A stretch of DNA of 64,000 nucleotides from Streptomyces tibetensis (lineage in GTDB: Bacteria; Actinomycetota; Actinomycetes; Streptomycetales; Streptomycetaceae). Location of the stretch: assembly GCF_007655005.1 (NCBI RefSeq), contig NZ_SZVW01000011.1:248001-312000 (forward strand). The letters run 5' to 3'. The position numbers were made by a program, and so were the translations under genes. The notes under the pieces were generated by a model. The model was not told the origin of the DNA and did no database searches. It was given only the letters and a program-made list of their open reading frames with translations. Every line of letters starts with the position of its first letter. The first letter of the stretch is position 1. Positions 17,433 through 26,093 of the stretch are shown in pieces.

Positions 17433-17558
17433 GGATCAGCCACCCGCTCACCCAAGGCCGTTGACCTGTCGCTGACCTGCCGGGGGCCGTCGGGGAACGG
17501 CAAGGGCCGGCGGTCACCGGAAGGGGCACGGCCGCCCGGCAGGAGCCCCGCACCGGGC

Positions 17559-18212
17559 TCAGGGCTCGATGAGTCCGGCCCTGATCGCGTACCGGGTCAG
17601 CTCCAGGCGGTCGCGCATGCCGAGCTTCTGCAGGAGGTTGGCGCGGTGGCGCTCCACGGTCTTGGCGCTGATGAAGAGGAGTTCCCCGATCTCCTTCGAG
17701 GTGTGGCCCTCTGCGACCAGCTTGAGGATCTCCTCCTCGCGTTCGGTGATGGCCCGCTCCGGCAGGCCGTCACCCCGGTGCAGCCGCTCCAGGTAGGAGC
17801 GGACGAGGGCGCGTTCGGCACCCGGGTAGATGAACGGCTCGTCGCGCACGGCGGCCCGGCAGGCCTCGACCAGGTCGCGGTCGGCGACGGACTTGAGCAC
17901 GTAGCCGCTGGCTCCGGCCCTGAGTGCCTCGAAGAAGTACTCCTCGTTGTCGTACATCGTCAGGATCAGGATGTGCAGGCCGGGCATCCGGCGCGAGAGT
18001 TCACGGGCCGCCTGGAGGCCGGTCGTGCGGGGCATGGCGATGTCCAGGACCGCGAGGTCCACCGGGGTCTCCCGGGCCTTGGCGACGGCCTCGGCGCCGT
18101 CCCCGGCCTCGGCCACGACCGTGAGGTCGGGCTCGCCGTCCAGGATGAGGCGCACACCCCGGCGTACGAGGGTGTGGTCGTCGGCGAGCAGCACACGGAT
18201 CGGTGTGGTCAT
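17559..18212 (-). CDS. NarL/FixJ-family response regulator
   Basis: The 217-residue regulator has an N-terminal receiver (VLLADDHTLVRRGV, phospho-acceptor Asp in LAVLDIAMPRTTG, conserved Lys in YVLKSV) and a C-terminal LuxR-type helix-turn-helix (REEEILKLVAEGHTSKEIGE, then LFISAKTVERHRANLLQKLG). Its ATG overlaps the stop of the upstream histidine kinase gene (TGATG), indicating translational coupling. The kinase operon is divergent from the KhtTU-like antiporter, so control of that antiporter is possible but unproven. Confidence 0.93.
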   Translation of the reverse strand: MTTPIRVLLADDHTLVRRGVRLILDGEPDLTVVAEAGDGAEAVAKARETPVDLAVLDIAMPRTTGLQAARELSRRMPGLHILILTMYDNEEYFFEALRAGASGYVLKSVADRDLVEACRAAVRDEPFIYPGAERALVRSYLERLHRGDGLPERAITEREEEILKLVAEGHTSKEIGELLFISAKTVERHRANLLQKLGMRDRLELTRYAIRAGLIEP

Positions 18213-19273
18213 CAGCGGGGTCCTTCGGTCACGGGTACGCGCCGTGTCACCGGTACGCGCAGCCGTACGTCGGTGCCCCCGCCCGGCGCCGGTTGCAGGG
18301 TCAGGGCGGCACCGATCAGCAGGGCGCGCTCGCGCATGCCCGTGAGGCCGGCGCCCTCGGGGGCGTCGCCGAGGCCTGTGCCGTTGTCGCGTACGAGGAG
18401 TTCGACGCCGTCGGGGACCGGCTGGAGGCAGAGTTCGGCGCGGTCGGCGGCGGCGTGCCGGGCGGTGTTGGTCAGGCCCTCCTGGGCGACCCGGTAGACG
18501 ACGAGTTCCGCCTCCGGGGTCAGGGCGGGGAGCTCACCGGTGACGTGGTGTCGCACCGTCAGCCCGTGGGCCGTGAACTCGCCGGCCAGCGACCGCAGGG
18601 CGCTGGCCAGCCCGAGTTCCTCCAGCACGCCCGGGCGCAGGCGGCGGGCGATCCGGCGGATCTCGTCCAGGCCGGCCCGGGTCGCCTCCTGCGCCTGGCC
18701 CACCTCCTCGCGAAGGTCCTCGGGCGCCCGGTCGGCGACGCGTTTGAGCTGGAGGAGTACGGCGGTGAGGGTCTGCCCGACCTCGTCGTGGAGCTCTCGG
18801 GCGATCCGGTGCCGTTCGCTCTCCTGTGCGGACAGCGCCCGGGCGGCGCCCACCGCCCGCTCGGCCTCCAGCCGGTCGAGCATCGTGTTGTACGTGGTGA
18901 TCAGCCCGGCCGTCTCCGCCGGCCCCGCGACCACGGGCCGGGAGCCCGGACGCAGCAGGTCGGCGGTGGCCATGGCCCGGTCGAGACGTTGCAGGGGCAC
19001 CAGGCCGTAGCGCAGCACGAGCGCGTTGCCGGCGAGCAGCAGCACCAGACCGCCGAGCAGGACGAGGGCCTCGCCGGCGAGAACGGGGGTGGAGACTGTG
19101 ACCGGGCCGAGCAGCAGCGCCGTGGCCACGACCAGGCCGACGGCGTTGAGCGAGAAGATCCGCCAGAACAACGACACGCCTCTGGATCCGCTCCTTCCCG
19201 ACGCCGCGCGGTGCACCGCCCCCTCCACCCTCTCCGGCGACCGGCCGCTGCGTATATCCGTCACGACACCCAT
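18212..19273 (-). CDS. Sensor histidine kinase (HisKA_3 type)
   Basis: From ATG 19273 the protein is 353 residues; a GTG about 85 bp further in (MSLFWRIFSLN) is an alternative start. Two membrane segments (FWRIFSLNAVGLVVATALLL and VLAGEALVLLGGLVLLLAG) flank a very short outside loop, followed by a HAMP-like linker and the HisKA_3 dimerisation motif ERHRIARELHDEVGQTLTA with the phospho-His near residue 158. The HATPase domain has N-box TNTARHA and DNGTGLGD. The tiny sensor region suggests membrane or cytoplasmic sensing. It is paired with the downstream NarL-type regulator. Confidence 0.9.
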   Translation of the reverse strand: MGVVTDIRSGRSPERVEGAVHRAASGRSGSRGVSLFWRIFSLNAVGLVVATALLLGPVTVSTPVLAGEALVLLGGLVLLLAGNALVLRYGLVPLQRLDRAMATADLLRPGSRPVVAGPAETAGLITTYNTMLDRLEAERAVGAARALSAQESERHRIARELHDEVGQTLTAVLLQLKRVADRAPEDLREEVGQAQEATRAGLDEIRRIARRLRPGVLEELGLASALRSLAGEFTAHGLTVRHHVTGELPALTPEAELVVYRVAQEGLTNTARHAAADRAELCLQPVPDGVELLVRDNGTGLGDAPEGAGLTGMRERALLIGAALTLQPAPGGGTDVRLRVPVTRRVPVTEGPR

Positions 19274-19392
19274 GTCGTCACCGTACGGCCGGATGGGAGC
19301 ATGCGGAGTTGACTCGTCCGATGATCGGCTCCGTTCATCAGGTCGACAAAGCAAGACAACCAAGACGAACAAGACGAACAAGGGGAAGCAAC

Positions 19393-19878
19393 GTGTCAGC
19401 TCCGCGCCTGAGGGCGACGCCGCTGCCGGGTATCGGGGTCCAGTACGACCTGGAGACCCGGGAACACCGCCATCTGTCGGTGGTGGCGCACCGAGACGGC
19501 ACGCGCACGGTGAACGTGTACCGGTCCGACGATCCCGACTCGTGCGCACAGTCGTTGAAGCTGACCAGCTCGGAGGCGGGCTCGCTGATCGACGCGCTGA
19601 AGCCGTCCCACCACAGCCCGAGCCTGCTGTACACCACGGACCTCGGACTGGTGGCCGAACGGATCGAGGTGTCCGCGACCTCGCGCTGGAACGGGCGGGT
19701 GCTCGGCGACATGCGGATGCGGACGGAGACGGGCGCGTCGGTGGTGGCCGTGCTGCGCCGGGCCGAGGCCATCCCGTCGCCCGCGCCGGACTTCCGGCTG
19801 TCGGGCGGTGACACGCTGATCGTCGTCGGCACCCGAGAGGGCGTCGACGCGGCGGCGACCATACTCGGGCGGGAGTGA
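19393..19878 (+). CDS. TrkA-C (RCK_C) regulatory subunit of K+/H+ antiporter, KhtT-like
   Basis: The 161-residue soluble protein has an N-terminal KhtT-like domain and a C-terminal TrkA-C fold (SVVAVLRRAEAIPSPAPDFR, LSGGDTLIVVGTREGVDA). GTG 19393 behind AGGGGA was preferred to upstream in-frame starts because the conserved part begins RLRATPLPGIGVQYDL. In B. subtilis KhtT gates the KhtU antiporter in response to pH and nucleotide ligands; the antiporter gene follows after 4 bp here. Upstream 19350-19385 carries short AAGACGAAC repeats in the 120-bp divergent promoter region. Confidence 0.85.
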   Translation: MSAPRLRATPLPGIGVQYDLETREHRHLSVVAHRDGTRTVNVYRSDDPDSCAQSLKLTSSEAGSLIDALKPSHHSPSLLYTTDLGLVAERIEVSATSRWNGRVLGDMRMRTETGASVVAVLRRAEAIPSPAPDFRLSGGDTLIVVGTREGVDAAATILGRE

Positions 19879-19882
19879 ACTT

Positions 19883-21100
19883 TTGCACTCCGCTGTTCTG
19901 CTCATCGAGTTCGGTTCCATCATTCTCGGCCTCGGCCTGCTCGGCCGGTTCGCCGCCCGGTTCCAGCTCTCGCCGATACCCCTCTACCTCCTGGCCGGCC
20001 TCGCCTTCGGTGAGGGGGGTCTGCTGCCGCTCGGCGCGAGCGAGGAGTTCATCGCCACGGGCGCGGAGATCGGCGTCATCCTGCTGCTGCTGATGCTGGG
20101 CCTGGAGTACACGGCGAGCGATCTGGTCTCCAACCTCAAGACGCACTACCCGTCCGGTCTGGTCGACTGCGCCCTGAACGCGCTGCCCGGGGCGGCCGTG
20201 GCGCTGCTGCTCGGCTGGGGCCCGGTGGCCGCGGTCGTGCTGGCCGGTGTCACCTGGATCTCGTCGTCCGGAGTGATCGCGAAGGTGCTGGGCGATCTGG
20301 GCCGGGTCGGCAACCGGGAGACGCCGGTGATCCTCAGCGTGCTGGTCCTGGAGGATCTGGCGATGGCGGTGTACCTGCCCATCGTCACGGCGCTGGTGGC
20401 CGGCGTCGGGCTGATGGCCGGCAGCGTGACCCTGGCGATCGCGCTGGGCGCAGCCGGGCTCGTGCTGTTCCTGGCCGTGCGCTACGGCAGGCTCATCTCA
20501 CGGTTCGTCTCCAGCGACGACCCGGAGAAGCTGCTGCTGGTCGTGCTGGGTCTGACCATCCTGGTCGCGGGTGTCGCGCAGCAGCTCCAAGTGTCGGCGG
20601 CGGTCGGGGCCTTCCTGGTGGGCATCGCGCTGTCGGGGGAGGTCGCGGAGGGCGCGCACACCCTGCTGAGCCCCCTGCGTGACCTGTTCGCGGCGGTCTT
20701 CTTCGTCTTCTTCGGGCTGCACACCGACCCGTCGAGCATCCCGCCCGTCCTGCTGCCCGCACTCGGGCTGGCCGTCGTCACCGCGCTGACGAAGATCGCC
20801 ACCGGTTACTGGGCGGCCCGGCGGGCCGGGATCTCCGTCAAGGGGCGCTGGCGGGCGGGTGGCGCGCTGGTGGCACGCGGAGAGTTCTCGATCGTCATCG
20901 CGGGTCTCGCGGTCGCGGCCGGGATCGAACCGTCCCTCGGCCCTCTGGCCACGGCCTATGTGCTGATCCTGGTCGTCCTCGGCCCGCTCACCGCGCGCTA
21001 CACCGAGCCGGTGGCGACGTGGTGGTCCCGCCGCCGCCTGCCCCACCGCCCGGAGCCCGCGCCCCGGGCGGCCGAGGCCGAGGCACCGGTCGCCGACTGA
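19883..21100 (+). CDS. CPA2-family cation/proton antiporter, KhtU/Kef-like
   Basis: The 405-residue integral membrane protein has about 12 predicted helices, the CPA2 pattern (GLLGRFAARFQLSPIPLYLL, LLLLMLGLEYTASDL, ISSSGVIAKVL, VLVLEDLAMAVYLPI) and no C-terminal RCK domain; that role falls to the preceding gene. Probable K+ efflux in exchange for protons. TTG 19883 follows GGGAG by 7 nt and fits the family N-terminus (MHSAVLLIEFG). It is coupled closely to the regulatory subunit. Two 24-bp repeats follow its stop at 21111-21158. Confidence 0.9.
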   Translation: MHSAVLLIEFGSIILGLGLLGRFAARFQLSPIPLYLLAGLAFGEGGLLPLGASEEFIATGAEIGVILLLLMLGLEYTASDLVSNLKTHYPSGLVDCALNALPGAAVALLLGWGPVAAVVLAGVTWISSSGVIAKVLGDLGRVGNRETPVILSVLVLEDLAMAVYLPIVTALVAGVGLMAGSVTLAIALGAAGLVLFLAVRYGRLISRFVSSDDPEKLLLVVLGLTILVAGVAQQLQVSAAVGAFLVGIALSGEVAEGAHTLLSPLRDLFAAVFFVFFGLHTDPSSIPPVLLPALGLAVVTALTKIATGYWAARRAGISVKGRWRAGGALVARGEFSIVIAGLAVAAGIEPSLGPLATAYVLILVVLGPLTARYTEPVATWWSRRRLPHRPEPAPRAAEAEAPVAD

Positions 21101-21110
21101 GGAGGGCGCG

Positions 21111-21158
21111 CCGGGTGCGCAGGGGCGTGGCCTCCCGGGTGCGCAGGGGCGTGGCCTC
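21111..21158. repeat. 24-bp tandem duplication 3' of the antiporter gene
   Basis: CCGGGTGCGCAGGGGCGTGG plus CCTC occurs at 21111-21134 and 21135-21158, starting 10 bp after the antiporter stop. Confidence 0.85.
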
Positions 21159-21213
21159 GGGGCCGGGGCCGGGCGCCCGATCGCCCCTCGGGGGCAGCGG
21201 CCCCTGCCCCCGG

Positions 21214-21621
21214 TCAGGCTCCCCCTCCCGGCACCCACCCCTGCCTGCGCAGCACCCCCGGCACGTCCGGCGCCTCGTAGTGCTCGCCCTTGAGGACCTT
21301 GCCGTCCTCGCGGCGGGAGACCGAGCCGTCGGGGCCGATCTTCGTCATGTTGGAGCGGTGGATCTCGGCGAGGACCGCGTCGAGGTCGATGCCGTGCACG
21401 AGGGCGGTGCCGTACGCGACGTAGACCACGTCCGCCAGCTCGTGGGCGAGCCGGTCGAGCGGTCCCCGTACCGATACCTCGGCGACCTCCGCCGCCTCCT
21501 CCGCGAGGAGTTCGCCCCGGTGGGCCGCCAGTTCCGGGGAGACCTCCGTCGGCGTACTGCGGGCGTCCAGGCCGAAGGCGCGGTGGAATTCACGGACCAG
21601 GTCAGCGGGCGAGGAGCTCAT
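21214..21621 (-). CDS. MazG-like nucleotide pyrophosphohydrolase
   Basis: The 135-residue all-alpha NTP pyrophosphatase-type protein has the metal-binding pattern ELLAEEAAEVAEV with a downstream HELADVVYVAYGTA (EExxE plus ExxD), then IHRSNMTKIGPDG and a basic tail. Members hydrolyse non-canonical or excess NTPs; the exact substrate cannot be read from sequence. It is convergent with the antiporter and divergent from the TAXI protein, so it is probably a single-gene unit. Confidence 0.85.
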   Translation of the reverse strand: MSSSPADLVREFHRAFGLDARSTPTEVSPELAAHRGELLAEEAAEVAEVSVRGPLDRLAHELADVVYVAYGTALVHGIDLDAVLAEIHRSNMTKIGPDGSVSRREDGKVLKGEHYEAPDVPGVLRRQGWVPGGGA

Positions 21622-21765
21622 GGGGGCCGACTGTAGTGGCGGCCACTGACACTCCCCCGCCCCCGCCTTGGACCCGGCGCGCTCGCAGGAACCATCGCTG
21701 TGACCACCCCACGTCTGTGACCCCTGCCCTGGTCAGGGGGCCACCCGGCTGGCAGGATCGCCCGC

Positions 21766-22767
21766 ATGTCCAGAACGCTCCCCCGTATCGGCAGGCGTCG
21801 GGCCCTGCAGGGCGGCGCCGCCTCCCTCGTGGTCCTCGGCCTGCTGCTGTGGTGGCTGCGCCCCTGGGCCGAGGAGCCGCCGAGCGGGACCATCACGTTC
21901 AGCACGGGCACACGCGCCGGGGTCTACCACGAGTACGGCAAGCTCCTGAGCGACGAGATCGACAAGGACATGCCCGACCTGAAGGTGCGGCTGCAGCCCA
22001 GTGCCGGTTCGCAGGAGAACGTCGCGGACGTGGCGACGGGCGACGCGGACTTCGCGATCGCCGCGGCCGACGCGGTCGCCACGTACAAGCTCGGCAAAGG
22101 CCCGGGCGCCGACCGGCTGCGCGGCGTCGCCCGCCTGTACGACGACTACGTCCAGCTCGTCGTGCCGCCGGACTCGGACATCCACTCGGTCGCGGACCTG
22201 CGGGGCAAGCGGGTGGCCATAGGACTGCCCGACTCCGGGGTGCGGCTGATCGCCAATGGCGTGCTCAAGGCGGCCGGCATCGACCCGGAAAAGGACATCA
22301 AGCCGTCGTCGGACGGCATCGACACCGGACCCAAGCGGCTGGGCCACGGCCTGGACGCGTTCTTCTGGTCGGGCGGTCTGCCCACGGACGGGCTCAGCCG
22401 GCCGGCCAAGAAGTCGGCGTCGGCCTTCCGATTCGTGCCGATCGACGCCACGCTCGTGGCCAGACTGCACGACCAGGGCGGTGCCACGCGCTACTACCGG
22501 GCCACGAAGATGCCGGAATCGGCCTACCCCACCATTCAGCGCGGCAAGGCGATACCGACGCTCGCGGTGTCCAACCTGCTGATCACGCGCAGCGACATGG
22601 ATCCGCGGCTCACCGAGTGGCTGACCCGTACGGTGCTCGACAGCCGGGATCTCATCGGCGCGACCGTCCACTCCGCCCAGCTGGTCGACGTCCGCACGGC
22701 GATCTACACGGACCCTCTGAAACTGCACGTGGGCGCCCAGCGCTACTACCAGTCGGTCAAGCCGTAG
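21766..22767 (+). CDS. TAXI-family TRAP transporter substrate-binding protein
   Basis: The 333-residue protein has an N-terminal basic stretch and one hydrophobic segment (SLVVLGLLLWWLRPW), then the TAXI fold: TITFSTGTRAGVYHEYG near residue 40, QPSAGSQENVADVATGDADF, and LRGKRVAIGLPDSGVRLIANG. Such proteins deliver substrates, often glutamate/glutamine or carboxylates, to TRAP permeases. No TRAP membrane subunit is encoded nearby. The adjacent leftward two-component genes and gluABCD make a sensory or glutamate-related role conceivable, but that is inference. The hydrophobic segment lacks a lipobox and may remain as an anchor. Confidence 0.9.
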   Translation: MSRTLPRIGRRRALQGGAASLVVLGLLLWWLRPWAEEPPSGTITFSTGTRAGVYHEYGKLLSDEIDKDMPDLKVRLQPSAGSQENVADVATGDADFAIAAADAVATYKLGKGPGADRLRGVARLYDDYVQLVVPPDSDIHSVADLRGKRVAIGLPDSGVRLIANGVLKAAGIDPEKDIKPSSDGIDTGPKRLGHGLDAFFWSGGLPTDGLSRPAKKSASAFRFVPIDATLVARLHDQGGATRYYRATKMPESAYPTIQRGKAIPTLAVSNLLITRSDMDPRLTEWLTRTVLDSRDLIGATVHSAQLVDVRTAIYTDPLKLHVGAQRYYQSVKP

Positions 22768-22777
22768 CGCCCGGGCG

Positions 22778-22843
22778 GACCGCGGCCGCGCCACAGCCGC
22801 CTCCCCGTCAGACCGCGGCCGCGCCACAGCCGCCTCCCCGTCA
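22778..22843. repeat. 33-bp tandem duplication overlapping the kinase stop codon
   Basis: Two identical 33-bp units (22778-22810, 22811-22843) lie between convergent genes. The second ends at the minus-strand stop codon of the histidine kinase, so the duplicated unit begins with the kinase gene's terminal bases (CGGTCTGA on the minus strand). Confidence 0.9.
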
Positions 22844-24247
22844 GACCGTGGGCGCCGACCTCGGCACCGCCACCGTCACCTTCAGTCCGTGCGGCTCATG
22901 ACGGTCGTACGCGATGGAACCCCCGCCCGCCGCGAGCAGCGCCCGCGAGATGGACAGCCCGAGGCCCGAGCCCTTGATGTTCTGGTGCCGGCCGCTGCGC
23001 CAGAAGCGGTCGCCGACGCGGGCCAGCTCCTCCTCGGTGAGGCCCGGACCCTGGTCGGTCACGACGACGGTGGAGGTGTCGCCGTTGGAGGCGACGGTCA
23101 CCTCGACGGTCTGCTCCTCGGGCGTGAACTTCACCGCGTTGTCGATGACCGCGTCCAGCGCACTGGACAGCGCGACCGGGTCGGCCCATGCGGTCGTCGG
23201 CGGACAGTCCCCCACCAGGCGCACGCCCTTGGCCTCGGCGGTCGGAGTCCAGGCCGCGAGGCGTTCGGCGGCGAGCTCACCGATGTCGGTGATCCGCAGA
23301 TCCGCCTCGGTGTGCTCGGCCAGCGCCAGGTCGAGCAGGTCGTCCAGGACCTGCGCGAGGCGCTTGCCCTCGGCCTGGACCGAGGCGATCTCCTGATTGC
23401 CCTCGGGCAGTTCGAACGAGAGCAGCTCGATGCGCAGCAGCAGCGCGGCGAGGGGGTTGCGCAGTTGGTGGGAGGCGTCGGCGACGAAGGCGCGCTGCTG
23501 CTCCAGCACGTCCTCGACGTTGTCCGCCATCTCGTTGAACGACCGGGCGAGCCGCCGGAGTTCCGGCGGCCCGCCGGCGGCGGCGACCCGGGACTTGAGC
23601 CGGCCGGTGGCGATGTCGTGGGTGGTGGCGTCCAGGACGCGCACGGGCTTGAGCACCCAGCCGGTCAGCCGCAGGGCGGCACCGACGGCCAGCAGCATCG
23701 CGGCGAACTCGCCCGCGCCGATGACCAGCCAGCCGTGCAGCGTGCGTGAGCGCAGCTGGCCCGTGGGCGAGTCGGTGACGACGACCGCGACGACGTCACC
23801 GTCCCGGATGACCGGCGAGGCGACCACGAGGTTGCGGCGCTGCCAGGGCCACACCTGCTTCGGGTCGTGGCTGCGGCGGCTGAGCTTCGCCTCGTCGAAG
23901 GCGTCCCGTACCTCGCCCTCCTGGGGCAGTGACCACTCGGCGGGGGCGTGGGCCATGGCCCTGCCGGTGCGGTAGAAGACACCGGCCCGAATGCCGTAGA
24001 CCTCGTAGTAGCTGCGCAGCTCGCTGCTGAGGGTGGCCAGGCGCTCGTTCTCGAAGGCGCCGGTGGAGCCGTCGGGCGAGTCGGTGACGAACTGGGCCAG
24101 GGCGGCGAAGCGCGCGGTGTCGTCGATCCGGTCGACGACGACCTTCTGCTGCTGGGCGCCGGCGAGACTGACGGCGAGCGGGACGCCGAGCGCGAGGAGA
24201 ACGGCCGCCATCAGGACGATGAGCAGCGGGAGCAGACGAGTGCGCAC
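22841..24247 (-). CDS. Sensor histidine kinase (OmpR-system type)
   Basis: The 468-residue kinase has two membrane segments (LLPLLIVLMAAVLLALGVPL and WLVIGAGEFAAMLLAVGAAL) flanking a ~150-residue extracytoplasmic domain, then HAMP, a HisKA domain with FVADASHQLRNPLAAL (His ~259) and HATPase_c motifs VIDNAVKF, DQGPGL and GSGLGLSI. The ligand is unknown. It lies 9 bp downstream of its response regulator and divergent from gluABCD, so control of glutamate uptake is a reasonable hypothesis. Confidence 0.93.
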   Translation of the reverse strand: MRTRLLPLLIVLMAAVLLALGVPLAVSLAGAQQQKVVVDRIDDTARFAALAQFVTDSPDGSTGAFENERLATLSSELRSYYEVYGIRAGVFYRTGRAMAHAPAEWSLPQEGEVRDAFDEAKLSRRSHDPKQVWPWQRRNLVVASPVIRDGDVVAVVVTDSPTGQLRSRTLHGWLVIGAGEFAAMLLAVGAALRLTGWVLKPVRVLDATTHDIATGRLKSRVAAAGGPPELRRLARSFNEMADNVEDVLEQQRAFVADASHQLRNPLAALLLRIELLSFELPEGNQEIASVQAEGKRLAQVLDDLLDLALAEHTEADLRITDIGELAAERLAAWTPTAEAKGVRLVGDCPPTTAWADPVALSSALDAVIDNAVKFTPEEQTVEVTVASNGDTSTVVVTDQGPGLTEEELARVGDRFWRSGRHQNIKGSGLGLSISRALLAAGGGSIAYDRHEPHGLKVTVAVPRSAPTV

Positions 24248-24256
24248 CCGGCCCCG

Positions 24257-24943
24257 CTACCCGGCGGGCGCGACGAGCCGGTAACCGACTCCGCGGACGG
24301 TCTCGATGAGGGCCGGCATCCGGAGCTTGGCGCGCAGGGACGCGACGTGCACTTCCAGGGTGCGTCCGGTGCCCTCCCAACTGGTCTGCCACACCTCGCT
24401 GATGATCTGTTCCCGGCGGAAGACCACTCCGGGCCGCTGCGCGAGCAGGGCCAGCAGGTCGAACTCCTTGCGGGTCAGGCTGATCACCGACCCGTCCACA
24501 CTGACCCTGCGCGTGGGCAGCTCGATGTGCACCGGGCCGAGCCGCAGCTCGGTCTCGATGCCGCTGGAGGTGTCCTCGTGGGAGGTGCGCCGGCTGACCG
24601 CGTGGATACGGGCGAGCAGCTCCCCGGTGTCGTAGGGCTTCACGACGTAGTCGTCGGCGCCGAGGTTGAGGCCGTGGATGCGGGAGCGCACGTCGGAGCG
24701 CGCGGTGACCATGATCACCGGGGTGCTGGTGCGCTTGCGGATCTTGCCGCAGACCTCGTATCCGTCCTGGTCGGGCAGGCCGAGGTCGAGGAGGACGACG
24801 CCGAAGCAGTCGCCCTCGGGGACGAGTGCCTGGAGGGCCTCCTCACCGCTGCGCGCGTGCGTGACGTCGAACCCGTGCCGCGCCAGAACCGCCGACAGGG
24901 CGGCGGCGACGTGGTTGTCGTCCTCGACGAGCAGCAGTCTCAT
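24257..24943 (-). CDS. OmpR/PhoB-family response regulator
   Basis: The 228-residue regulator has a receiver (MRLLLVEDDNHVAAAL, phospho-acceptor in VVLLDLGLPDQDG, Lys in DDYVVKPYDTGE) and a winged-helix DNA-binding domain (LTRKEFDLLALLAQRPGVVF, TLEVHVASLRAKL). ATG 24943 with GGGGGA upstream gives the standard length. Its 290-bp upstream region is shared with gluA and holds several palindromes (TGTGTACACA at 24981-24990). Confidence 0.94.
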   Translation of the reverse strand: MRLLLVEDDNHVAAALSAVLARHGFDVTHARSGEEALQALVPEGDCFGVVLLDLGLPDQDGYEVCGKIRKRTSTPVIMVTARSDVRSRIHGLNLGADDYVVKPYDTGELLARIHAVSRRTSHEDTSSGIETELRLGPVHIELPTRRVSVDGSVISLTRKEFDLLALLAQRPGVVFRREQIISEVWQTSWEGTGRTLEVHVASLRAKLRMPALIETVRGVGYRLVAPAG

Positions 24944-24980
24944 CCGGTCCCCCTTCAGTTCACTGGCCGTACGATCTGTA

Positions 24981-25020
24981 TGTGTACACAACGCGTGCAC
25001 ACGCGCGCGTGCATCTTGTG
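24981..25020. promoter_or_regulatory. Palindrome cluster in the response regulator-gluA divergent region
   Basis: TGTGTACACA (24981-24990) is a perfect 10-bp palindrome; ACGCGT and a near-palindrome TGCACACGCGCGCGTGCA follow directly. They sit 38-75 bp upstream of the response-regulator start and are plausible operator or autoregulatory sites. Confidence 0.4.
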
Positions 25021-25123
25021 CAGTCACGCTGATGGATGAGGACGGCGTCAAGAGAGTTCCGGTTGCGGAGCCCTTCCGTTACCCGGCCGATATCAGCGCT
25101 GCTCACAAGTGCTACGACACGTG

Positions 25124-25139
25124 TCCGATTGCTATCGGA
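25124..25139. promoter_or_regulatory. Inverted repeat upstream of gluA
   Basis: TCCGAT-TGCT-ATCGGA is a perfect 6-bp inverted repeat about 95 bp upstream of the gluA start, a candidate operator. Confidence 0.35.
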
Positions 25140-25196
25140 TCGTGATGCTCAGATTCCCCTCAGATGTAATGACGCAGGTCGTAGAGGGTTACTACT

Positions 25197-25218
25197 GTCC
25201 TCCGAAACCGAGGAGGAC
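25197..25218 (+). promoter_or_regulatory. Hairpin overlapping a GGAGGA motif in the gluA leader
   Basis: GTCCTCC (25197-25203) pairs with GGAGGAC (25212-25218) across an 8-nt loop, 14 bp before the gluA ATG. It could occlude a purine-rich ribosome-loading region. Confidence 0.35.
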
Positions 25219-25232
25219 GGAGCCTGAGAGCG

Positions 25233-26009
<777 letters not shown>

Positions 26010-26093
26010 CGGCGCGGGCCGCGTCCGACGCGCAGCGCGTGCCGCCCGCCCCTTGAGGGCCCGCATCTCTTCACCAGCCAAAGGATGTTCATC

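Noticed and set aside
17208..18497. Long plus-strand frame starting with the IclR remnant as a full gene
   Set aside because: After about 17432 it merely reads antisense to the response regulator and kinase.
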